From: DAOTWA01 sp034435955
Lineage (GTDB): Bacteria; Chloroflexota; Anaerolineae; Anaerolineales; Anaerolineaceae
NCBI GenBank assembly: GCA_034435955.1
Contig: DAOTWA010000037.1
Location: forward strand, 1-49,383
Direction of reading: 5' to 3'
Length of the DNA: 49,383 nucleotides
This document shows positions 42,695 through 49,383 of the stretch, piece after piece (position 1 is the stretch's first letter; each line of letters opens with the position of its first letter). Made by a program: the position numbers and the translations under genes. The notes beneath the pieces are model-generated. The model worked only from the letters and a program-made list of their open reading frames with translations, was not told the origin of the DNA and ran no database searches.

Positions 42695-43593
42695 TATTCG
42701 GCTCCCTGGCCCTGCACGACGCGGATGAAGATCTCGTCCAGAGTGGGCATGGCGATCTCGAACTGTTCCAGATTCACCCCGCGCTGGACGAGTTCGCGCA
42801 GCAGCGATTGGGGGGTGGCCTGCGGCGATAGGGTCAGCTTGAGGGCGTGGTTGTGTTCCTGCACGCTGACCACGCCGGGCAGCTCGGGGAGCGGCTCAGA
42901 GGCCCGCACCAGCACATCGCTGCCGGAATATTGGCGGCGGATTTCCTCCAGATCGCCGTACAGCATGGCTCTGCCCTTGTTAATCAGCACGATGCGATCG
43001 CACAGCTCTTCGACCTGGTGCATCTGGTGGGTGCACATGACGATGGTGACGCCTATGTCGCGCTGTTCGCGCAGCAAATCCTTGACCATCTGGGTGTTGA
43101 CCGGATCAAGGGCGGCGAAAGGCTCGTCGATGATCAACAACTCAGGCTCGTGCACCAGGGTGGCGATTAGCTGAGCTTTCTGCTGCATACCCTTGCTGAG
43201 CTCTTTGACCTTTTTCAGGCGGTAGGCAGCCAGATCGAACCGCTGCAGATAACGGTCTACCCGGCGGCGCGCTTCGGCGGTGGGGATGCCTTTGAGGGTG
43301 GCCAGGTAAACCAGGCAGCGCTCGAGAGGGATATCCTGGTAAAGGCCGCGCTCCTCGGGAAGATAGCCGATGCGGTTCTTCTTGTGCTCATCCATCGGCC
43401 CGCCCAGGACAGCGACCGTCCCACTGTCGGGCTTGAAGATATCCAGGATGATGCGGATGGTGGTTGTCTTGCCGGCGCCGTTCGGGCCGAGCAGACCGAA
43501 GATCTCCCCCCGATTGACTTCGAAGCTGACTCCGTCCACAGCCCGCAGGCTGCCGAAATCCTTGACGATGCGTTCGACCTGGACAGATGACAT
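42694..43593 (-). CDS. ABC transporter ATPase (NatA-like)
   Basis: 299 residues. Walker A GPNGAGKTTTI (about 35-45), Q-loop GYLPEERG, signature LSKGMQQKAQL (about 132-142), Walker B LLIIDEPFAALD and the H-loop His in MCTHQMHQVEEL are complete. The C-terminal extension resembles the domain of ABC-2 exporter ATPases. It is the first gene of a three-gene exporter unit with two permeases. No binding protein accompanies it, consistent with export. Confidence 0.92.
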   Translation of the reverse strand: MSSVQVERIVKDFGSLRAVDGVSFEVNRGEIFGLLGPNGAGKTTTIRIILDIFKPDSGTVAVLGGPMDEHKKNRIGYLPEERGLYQDIPLERCLVYLATLKGIPTAEARRRVDRYLQRFDLAAYRLKKVKELSKGMQQKAQLIATLVHEPELLIIDEPFAALDPVNTQMVKDLLREQRDIGVTIVMCTHQMHQVEELCDRIVLINKGRAMLYGDLEEIRRQYSGSDVLVRASEPLPELPGVVSVQEHNHALKLTLSPQATPQSLLRELVQRGVNLEQFEIAMPTLDEIFIRVVQGQGAE

Positions 43594-43730
43594 ATTCTCC
43601 TCCCGGAAGGCCGGTGATCCGTTTCCCGGTCGGCCTCGACGGTGCAGACTTATTATACCGAAACGGTCTCTTCAGTATTCCAACTCGTGGCCAAGATTGT
43701 GCTTTTCTACACGGATTATCCTGTCACAAT

Positions 43731-43761
43731 AAACCCTCCCGGTGACCGGTCTCCGGGAGGG
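43731..43761 (-). terminator. Intrinsic terminator of the BMP transporter operon
   Basis: On the minus strand CCCTCCCGG (43753-43761) pairs with CCGGGAGGG (43734-43742), followed by TTTATT. It lies 55 bp downstream of the last permease stop. Confidence 0.75.
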
Positions 43762-43815
43762 TTCGAACCTGGTCGAGGGTTGAGAATGGTTTCTGGCCAG
43801 GAGGCCAGAAGAAGG

Positions 43816-45093
43816 TTAGAGCTCTTCTTTCTCGTAAGGCGTTCCATCGGCGGCGGGCATCTGACCGCGGCCGACCACGCCAGCCAGGACGATCATGGTG
43901 GCGATGTACGGCGCCATGAGGAGGAAGTAGGAGGGGATAGCCACGTTCAGCAGGGCCAGCTTGCCAGCCAAGGAATCGGCGAAGCCGAACACCAGTCCGG
44001 CGCCGAAAGAGCCCGCCGGAGTCCAGTTGCCGAAGATCATGGCCGCCAGGCCGATGAAGCCGCGTCCGCCGGTCATCAAGCGGTCGAAGCGTCCGACAGA
44101 GCCGAGCGTGAAGTAGGCGCCGGCAAAACCAGCCATGGCTCCCCCCAACAGCACGGCCATATAGCGCGTCTTGATCACATCGATGCCGAGTGTGTCGGCC
44201 GCCTTGGGATGTTCACCCACCGCGCGCACGCGCAGACCCCATTTGGTCTTGAACAGGGCTACCTGCAGCACGACGATAAAGATGAACATGGCGTAGACGA
44301 AAATGTTGTTGTTGAAAAAAATGGGGCCGATGAAGGGGATGTCGGACAAACCCGGGATGGGAATGGAAGGGAAGATCTTGGGGAAGTTGATCTGCTGGTA
44401 GCGCTCAAGGAACTTGGATGACAGATATGAGGTCAGACCACTGGCAAAGATGTTGATAACCGTTCCGGAGACGATCTGGTTGACCTTGTAGCGGATCGAG
44501 AGCACGGCATGAAGCAGCGCCATCAGCACACCTGCCAGGATGGCGGCCAGCAGGCCGAGCCAGGAGTTGGTGATCGAACCGACCACCGCCCCAACCAGGG
44601 CGCCGGTCAGCATCATGCCCTCGATCGCAATGTTGACCACCCCTGAGCGCTCGCACAAGACGCCCGAAAGCGCGCCCAGGGTGATCGGCACGGCATTGGC
44701 CACGCTGTTATAGATCAGCCCGGCCAGGCTGATGGACTTATCCGCGGCCGCCCAGGTGAAGAAGGCGAAAATGAATGCGACCACCACCACGCCGAGGGCC
44801 AGATTCGTCCAACGCCCAAAGCCTCTGGCGAGCTGGATGCCGCCCAACACGGCGGATAGAACTGCCAGAACATACAGCGTGGGTTGAACCGGCACCAGCC
44901 AATCCGGCAAGGTGAATTTGGAGACGCCGACACCCAGGTTGAGGTTATATGAAGCCACCTGACCGGGCACACTGCCGCGGGCGAACAAGGCCCATATAGC
45001 CAGACCGAGGACGATGAAAACAATACCCATCACCCGCTGACGCGTGGGCGAGGCCGCTACCACCTGACGCTGAATCGTCGTTGTCGCAGTCAT
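43816..45093 (-). CDS. ABC transporter permease, nucleoside-type (NupQ/YufQ-like)
   Basis: 425 residues, about ten membrane segments. Typical BPD_transp_2 segments are GALSGVLCERSGVVNIAIEG (helix pair near 138-158) and the EAA-like coupling region GVRVRAVGEHPKAADTLGID. The preceding gene ends 2 bp upstream, and GGAGG lies 9 nt before the ATG. With the other permease, the two-domain ATPase and the BMP protein it forms a nucleoside-type importer. Family members take up purine nucleosides. Confidence 0.92.
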   Translation of the reverse strand: MTATTTIQRQVVAASPTRQRVMGIVFIVLGLAIWALFARGSVPGQVASYNLNLGVGVSKFTLPDWLVPVQPTLYVLAVLSAVLGGIQLARGFGRWTNLALGVVVVAFIFAFFTWAAADKSISLAGLIYNSVANAVPITLGALSGVLCERSGVVNIAIEGMMLTGALVGAVVGSITNSWLGLLAAILAGVLMALLHAVLSIRYKVNQIVSGTVINIFASGLTSYLSSKFLERYQQINFPKIFPSIPIPGLSDIPFIGPIFFNNNIFVYAMFIFIVVLQVALFKTKWGLRVRAVGEHPKAADTLGIDVIKTRYMAVLLGGAMAGFAGAYFTLGSVGRFDRLMTGGRGFIGLAAMIFGNWTPAGSFGAGLVFGFADSLAGKLALLNVAIPSYFLLMAPYIATMIVLAGVVGRGQMPAADGTPYEKEEL

Positions 45094-45095
45094 GG

Positions 45096-46376
45096 TCAGT
45101 CACCTCCCCAGCCGCGGGCGAACAACCTTTCTTCACCCTCTGCGGGAGCGCGCAGCCGGTAAATGGTACGGATGACGGCCGGAGCGGCGATGAAGCCCAA
45201 AATGATGGCCTGCAGCACTGAGATGATCTCGATGGGCACTCCGGCAGTAAGCTGCATCTGGGTGGCGCCGTTGCGCAGGGTGCCGAAGAGCAACGCCGCC
45301 AGGACGATGCCAAGCGGGTGGTTTTTCCCCAGTAAAGCCAGTGCGATGCTGTCGAAGCCGTATCCCGATGAGAACGCCTGGGCCAGATTATGATTGACGC
45401 CCAGAACCTCGTTGGCTCCGGCCAGGCCGCACAGCGCGCCGGACAGGCTCATGGCCAGGATGGTTGCCATGGTGATGTTCATCCCGGCGTACTTGGCGGC
45501 GTTGGGGTTGGTACCCACCGTGCGCAGGTCGAAGCCCCAGGTGGTTTTGAAGAGGAACCAGTAGACCAGGTAGGCCACGCCCAGGGCGATGAAGAAACCC
45601 AGATGAAAGCGGATTGGTTCGGCGAAGAAACGCGGCAATTCAGCAGAAGGCTGGATGGTGGGGCTGACCGGATTGAAGGAATTAGGCCGCTTCATCGGGC
45701 CTGTGAGCAGCCAATCGCTCAAACGGAAGGCAATGTAGTTCATCATGATGGTATTGATGACCTCGTGTCCGCCCGTTTTCGCCTTCAACCAGCCGGGGAT
45801 GTAGCCCCAAATGAAGCCGCCCAGAGCGCCGGCCAGCAACGCCAGGGGGAGGTGTATGAAGGCTGGCAGGCCGGTGATGGAGTAGCCGACAAAGGCCGAG
45901 AAAATGGCGCCCATGAAGATCTGCCCTTCGGCGCCAATATTGAACACGCCCGAGCGAAAACCCAAGCCAACGCCCAGGCCGGCGAATATGTACGGGGTGG
46001 AGGCCACCAGGCTCTCCAGGAATGGGTTGAACGCCCTGCGGATGGCCAGGCCGTCTCCGGAACGCAACGCAGCGATGATCTGGCTGGGATTGCCCAGAGA
46101 GCCGGCGAACAACGAGCTGTAAGCAGTGATGACGGCGTTCCAGGCCGCCGAAACGCCGGCGCCAAACGAGCGGCCAAAGCCGATGTAGACCTCTTCAGTG
46201 GTGATAATGATGAAAATGGCACCGATGATCAGACCGGTAACGACGGCTAAGACGGGGATGAGCAGCGTTTGGCCGATGCCGCGGCGGGCACTTTTCCCGT
46301 GAGAGGGGGTAGACAGCTCCTCCAGGAAGATTTTACCGGCTTCCTTTACGGTTGTTTTCTTCTTGTTATTGTCCAA
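45096..46376 (-). CDS. ABC transporter permease, nucleoside-type (NupP/YufP-like)
   Basis: 426 residues starting at TTG (AGGGTG lies 4 nt before it; no other Met suits). A basic cytosolic N-terminus of about 35 residues is followed by nine or ten membrane segments. BPD_transp_2 signatures are GVGLGFRSGVFNIGAEGQIF, GHEVINTIMMNYIA and GTNPNAAKYAGMNI. In this family the first permease carries the long soluble loop seen here at about 60-115. It is the third gene of the importer operon. Confidence 0.92.
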   Translation of the reverse strand: MDNNKKKTTVKEAGKIFLEELSTPSHGKSARRGIGQTLLIPVLAVVTGLIIGAIFIIITTEEVYIGFGRSFGAGVSAAWNAVITAYSSLFAGSLGNPSQIIAALRSGDGLAIRRAFNPFLESLVASTPYIFAGLGVGLGFRSGVFNIGAEGQIFMGAIFSAFVGYSITGLPAFIHLPLALLAGALGGFIWGYIPGWLKAKTGGHEVINTIMMNYIAFRLSDWLLTGPMKRPNSFNPVSPTIQPSAELPRFFAEPIRFHLGFFIALGVAYLVYWFLFKTTWGFDLRTVGTNPNAAKYAGMNITMATILAMSLSGALCGLAGANEVLGVNHNLAQAFSSGYGFDSIALALLGKNHPLGIVLAALLFGTLRNGATQMQLTAGVPIEIISVLQAIILGFIAAPAVIRTIYRLRAPAEGEERLFARGWGGD

Positions 46377-46389
46377 GTTTCACCCTGCT

Positions 46390-47949
46390 TTAGAACGTGA
46401 CCTCAACCTTCTTGACCACCGCGGTGGGTTTGACCTGTTCAGGGCTGACGCCGGCCATCAACAAGCCGAGGTATTCTTTGGTGGCCTGTTCGCCAGGTAC
46501 GATAGCGACGATCTTGCCGCGGTACATCACCGCAATGCGGTCGGAAAGCTGGATGATCTCGTCCAGCTCGGTTGACACCAGCAGGACGGCGACGCCGGCG
46601 TCCCGGCGGGAAAGGATCTGCTTGTGGATGTATTCGATCGAGCCAACATCCAGGCCGCGGGTCGGTTGCGCGGCGATCAGCAAGCGGATCGGCCGGGAGA
46701 GCTCGCGAGCCACGATTACCTTCTGCTGGTTGCCTCCGGAGAGCGAGCCAACGTCCACCAATGGGCTGGGTGTGCGAATATCGAACTCTCCGATTAATTT
46801 TTCGGCGCTATGCAAAGCCACTTCTTCCTGCAGGCTGGCGCCTTTCGCAAAGGGCGGTAGGTAGTAGGTATTGAGGATCAGATTGTCGACGACCGGAAAA
46901 GGAAGCACCAGACCGACCCGCTGACGATCCTCAGGGATGTGGGCGGTACCCAGTTCGGTAATCGTGCGCGGCGAAGCGCGGGTGACATCTTTCCCGAGAA
47001 GGCGAATGGTCCCAGAAATCGGTTGGCGAAGACCAGTCAAGGCTTCGACCAACTCGGTCTGGCCGTTTCCCTGCACACCGGCGATGCCCAGAATTTCTCC
47101 CGCGTGCACCTGGAAGCTCACGTCGTCAACAGCAATCTGGCGGCGGTCGTCGGCGACGACGAGATTTTGCACGTCCAGCACTACTTCACCCACGTGGGGC
47201 TCGGTTTTTTCCACCTCGAGCTGCACCTCGCGCCCGACCATCATGGTTGCCAGCTTATTCTGGTCGGCCTCCTGCGGGCGGAGGGTGCCCACAACGACCC
47301 CACGACGAATAACGGTGATGCGGTCCGCCACTTCCATCACCTCGCGCAGCTTGTGGGTGATGAAGATGATCGATTTCCCTTGCTGGGTGAGCGAGCGAAG
47401 GATTTTGAAGAGCTCTTCCACTTCCTGGGGGGTGAGCACCGCGGTAGGTTCGTCGAGGATCAGAATGTCGGCTTTGCGGTAAAGCAGCTTGATGATTTCC
47501 ACGCGCTGCTGGACGCCAACCGGCAGATCCTTGACGTAGGCATCGGGGTCGACTTCAAGGCCGTACTGTTGGGAGATGTTGCGGATGGCTTCGGCTGCGA
47601 TCTTACGGTTCAGGAATCCGCCTTTGTAAGTGGTTTCTTCCCCCAGCATCACATTTTCTGTGACGGTGAAAACCGGCACGAGCATGAAGTGCTGGTGCAC
47701 CATGCCGATGCCAGCGGCAATGGCGTCATTGGGGGAATGCACATCGATTTTGTTCCCGCGCACGTAAATTTCACCCTCATCCGGTTGGTAGAGGCCATAG
47801 AGGATATTCATGAGGGTGGTTTTCCCAGCGCCGTTTTCCCCCAACAGGGCGTGGATCTCGCCTTCCTCCAAGGTTAAATTGATATGATCGTTCGCAAGCA
47901 CGCCCGGGAAGCGTTTGGTAATATTGCGTAATTCAAGGACAGTTCCCAT
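46390..47949 (-). CDS. ABC transporter ATPase, nucleoside-type, two domains (NupO/YufO-like)
   Basis: 519 residues with two nucleotide-binding modules, as in sugar/nucleoside importers. Domain 1 has Walker A GENGAGKTTL (about 36-45), signature LPVGVQQRVEI and Walker B ILILDEPTAVL. Domain 2 has the usual altered Walker A GVQGNGQTEL (no Lys), signature LSGGNQQKVIVA and a degenerate Walker B, IRLLIAAQPTRGLD, where Ala-Gln replaces Asp-Glu. GGAG lies 6 nt before the ATG. It follows the binding-protein gene after 124 bp containing a strong hairpin. Confidence 0.94.
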   Translation of the reverse strand: MGTVLELRNITKRFPGVLANDHINLTLEEGEIHALLGENGAGKTTLMNILYGLYQPDEGEIYVRGNKIDVHSPNDAIAAGIGMVHQHFMLVPVFTVTENVMLGEETTYKGGFLNRKIAAEAIRNISQQYGLEVDPDAYVKDLPVGVQQRVEIIKLLYRKADILILDEPTAVLTPQEVEELFKILRSLTQQGKSIIFITHKLREVMEVADRITVIRRGVVVGTLRPQEADQNKLATMMVGREVQLEVEKTEPHVGEVVLDVQNLVVADDRRQIAVDDVSFQVHAGEILGIAGVQGNGQTELVEALTGLRQPISGTIRLLGKDVTRASPRTITELGTAHIPEDRQRVGLVLPFPVVDNLILNTYYLPPFAKGASLQEEVALHSAEKLIGEFDIRTPSPLVDVGSLSGGNQQKVIVARELSRPIRLLIAAQPTRGLDVGSIEYIHKQILSRRDAGVAVLLVSTELDEIIQLSDRIAVMYRGKIVAIVPGEQATKEYLGLLMAGVSPEQVKPTAVVKKVEVTF

Positions 47950-48000
47950 AAAGACTCCGGGTCGCGGTCAGGTGGTGTAAATTTTACCATATGCAGGAAT

Positions 48001-48024
48001 GGGGCTGGCTTGAGCACCAGCCCC
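48001..48024 (-). promoter_or_regulatory. Intercistronic hairpin between the BMP gene and the transporter ATPase
   Basis: GGGGCTGG (48001-48008) and CCAGCCCC (48017-48024) pair perfectly around 8 nt. No T-run follows, so full termination is unlikely. In such operons a hairpin here commonly stabilises the abundant binding-protein message. Confidence 0.6.
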
Positions 48025-48073
48025 ATCCGGTCATAGCATGTTGCGAGAAGGGCAAATCTCCACGCCGAAGATA

Positions 48074-49219
48074 TCAGGGCGAGGTCTTGATCTTGCCGGC
48101 GATGATGTCAGCCCTGACCTGATCCAGCTCGGTCTTCAGGTCAGCCGGAACGACGGAATCCAGGCTGTGGAAGGGCGAGATATCCACACCTTTGTTCGCC
48201 AGCGTTCCGACATAATTGCCGCCTTTGAAAGTGCCGTCAAGGACAGCTTTAATGGCGTCGAAGACCGCCACGTCCATCTTCTTCTCGACGGAGGTCAGAG
48301 TGATGTCGGTGTATTCAGGTGCGCTGACGGTCCAGTCGGTATCCACGCCGATGATGTAGCCCTTACCGGCTGCCTTCACTGCGGCAGCGGCGCCGAGACC
48401 CACAGGGCCGGCCACCGGCATGATGATATCCGCGCCTTCCTGCATCAGGTTTTGAGCAGTGGATTTGCCCTTATCCTGGTTGTTGAAGTCACCGGTGAAC
48501 AGGCCGGTGCCTGAATTGGGGGTTGCGCCGGGCGTCCAGCCCAACACCTGGACTTTGGTGTTGTGTTTTTCATTGTAATACTTAACGCCCATGGCGAAGC
48601 CGTCCATGAAGATGGTCACGGTGGGGATCTGCATGCCGCCGAAGGTGCCGACCTTGCCGGTCTTGGTTACGCCGGCAGCGACGTAGCCGGCCAGGAAGGC
48701 GGCCTGGTCGGTTGCGAAGGTCAGGTCGAGGACGTTGGGGATGGTCGGGTCGTAGGCGAAGTCGACGATGGCGAACTTCTGGTCAGGATTGGCTTTGGCT
48801 GCGGCCGCGGTGGCATCTCCCAAGAGGAAGCCGACGGTGATGATCAGGTCGCATTTCTGCTCGAGGAAGGCGTTGATGTTCTTCTCATAGTCGGTTTGCT
48901 GGGTGGAGACCAGGTACTTGCCATCCACACCCAACTGGTCCATGGCGTCCTGGACGCCCTTCCAGGCGGTGGCGTTGAAGGACTTGTCGTCGATTCCGCC
49001 GGTGTCGGTCACCTGACAGATTAGAGCCTTCGGGGCAGCGGTGGGCGCCACCGTGGGGGCTTCCGTGGGGGGCGTGGTTGGCTGCGGCGGGGTGGTGGGG
49101 ACTTCGGTCGGGGGCGGCGGTTGCGTGGGCGCCACGGTCGTGGCGGCGGGTGCACAGGCTGCCAGAATCATGGAGGCAGTCAACAGCACCGCCAAGAGCA
49201 CGTACAGTTTCTTCGACAT
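48074..49219 (-). CDS. BMP-family substrate-binding lipoprotein of the nucleoside-type importer
   Basis: 381 residues from MSKKLYVLLAVLLTASMILA; GGAGGAGAG lies 4 nt upstream, and an earlier start lacks the signal. The lipobox gives Cys at about 21 (AACAPAA), then a Thr/Pro/Ala linker (about 25-65), then the BMP domain with TGGIDDKSFNATAWKGVQD, the inner sheet ITVGFLLGDATAAAA and VDTDWTVSAPEYTDITLTS. The family includes PnrA and NupN, which bind purine nucleosides; some members have other ligands. The strong promoter upstream and the hairpin downstream fit a highly expressed first gene. Confidence 0.95.
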   Translation of the reverse strand: MSKKLYVLLAVLLTASMILAACAPAATTVAPTQPPPPTEVPTTPPQPTTPPTEAPTVAPTAAPKALICQVTDTGGIDDKSFNATAWKGVQDAMDQLGVDGKYLVSTQQTDYEKNINAFLEQKCDLIITVGFLLGDATAAAAKANPDQKFAIVDFAYDPTIPNVLDLTFATDQAAFLAGYVAAGVTKTGKVGTFGGMQIPTVTIFMDGFAMGVKYYNEKHNTKVQVLGWTPGATPNSGTGLFTGDFNNQDKGKSTAQNLMQEGADIIMPVAGPVGLGAAAAVKAAGKGYIIGVDTDWTVSAPEYTDITLTSVEKKMDVAVFDAIKAVLDGTFKGGNYVGTLANKGVDISPFHSLDSVVPADLKTELDQVRADIIAGKIKTSP

Positions 49220-49331
49220 ATTTCTCTCCTCCTGACAGAGAATCGGGTAGGGTAGAAAAAAATTGGGCTGGTTCAATTGGCTAAGTTTTGGGAATGAGCC
49301 AGTTTATGAGTGTAGTGAACAGCCCTTGTAA

Positions 49332-49360
49332 AGTATACAGGATATTGTCATATCAGACAA
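49332..49360 (-). promoter_or_regulatory. Strong sigma-70-type promoter of the BMP importer operon
   Basis: On the minus strand TTGTCT (49355-49360), a 17-bp spacer and TATACT (49332-49337), preceded by TG, form a near-consensus promoter. TTGTC/GACAA at 49345-49360 is an inverted repeat that overlaps the -35 and may be an operator. Confidence 0.75.
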
Positions 49361-49383
49361 GTATGATTGGTCACATTGCTTTA

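Noticed and set aside
43755..43775. GGGTTCGAACCTGG resembling a tRNA T arm
   Set aside because: No matching acceptor, D or anticodon arms surround it; the sequence is explained by the terminator hairpin at 43734-43761.
1..49383. CRISPR arrays, insertion sequences, phage genes and rRNA
   Set aside because: No spacer-repeat pattern, transposase, integrase, phage structural gene or rRNA segment was seen; the only array is the tRNA-derived one, which has no variable spacers.

Overview
The window looks like a chromosomal segment of a Chloroflexota bacterium, most likely class Anaerolineae. This is inferred from the gene style, not from a database search: Thr/Pro-rich 'TPTPT' linkers in exported proteins (the LysM protein, the NBR1-Ig-type lipoprotein, the RodZ-like protein), a DUF6062-like CxxC protein, and TIGR03943/permease and DUF1786 genes beside a methylmalonyl-CoA mutase/epimerase pair. 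Most of the window is GC-rich; the MutS-like pair at 19.7-22.8 kb is visibly richer in A+T.

Layout. (1) 1-500: a 111-bp tandem array built from the 3' part of tRNA-Glu plus its terminator, running into the intact tRNA-Glu(TTC). (2) 0.5-12.0 kb: housekeeping genes: a giant hybrid histidine kinase, a SRAP DNA-protein crosslink protein, fused formiminotransferase-cyclodeaminase, dCTP deaminase, MscL with a zinc-ribbon tail, RimO, a RodZ-like protein with two HTH domains, and ribosomal protein L9. (3) 12.2-22.8 kb: a fluoride-responsive block. Three separate fluoride (crcB-type) riboswitches, each with its own intrinsic terminator, sit in front of three transcription units. These are a plus-strand unit (DUF6062-like protein, histidine phosphatase, PH-like protein, coiled-coil protein A), a minus-strand unit (MFS transporter, helical protein, enolase, zinc-ribbon/HEAT protein, coiled-coil protein B) and a plus-strand unit of two overlapping MutS-type ATPases. 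(4) 22.9-25.7 kb: a minus-strand operon of a CPA2 antiporter, a PII-like small protein and a DUF1786 protein. (5) 25.8-30.3 kb: methylmalonyl-CoA mutase large subunit, epimerase, a membrane protein, a VOC-family gene remnant and an MFS transporter. (6) 30.5-38.2 kb: uvrA, a LysM protein, then a membrane-protein run (DUF318-type permease, TIGR03943 partner, beta-propeller, queuosine-precursor transporter). (7) 38.3-43.6 kb, minus strand: QueG, an NBR1-Ig lipoprotein and an ABC-2 exporter (two permeases and an ATPase). (8) 43.8-49.2 kb, minus strand: a complete BMP-family nucleoside-type ABC importer with a strong promoter upstream of the binding protein.

The fluoride block is the standout. Fluoride is a classical inhibitor of enolase and of many phosphoryl-transfer enzymes, and fluoride riboswitches are ON switches. 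Here they appear to control an enolase, a phosphoglycerate-mutase-fold phosphatase, an MFS transporter, two MutS-like ATPases and several proteins of unknown role. No Fluc/CrcB or CLC-F exporter is visible in the window. Two small coiled-coil proteins at the convergent ends of two of the units look like paralogues, which ties the units together as one system.
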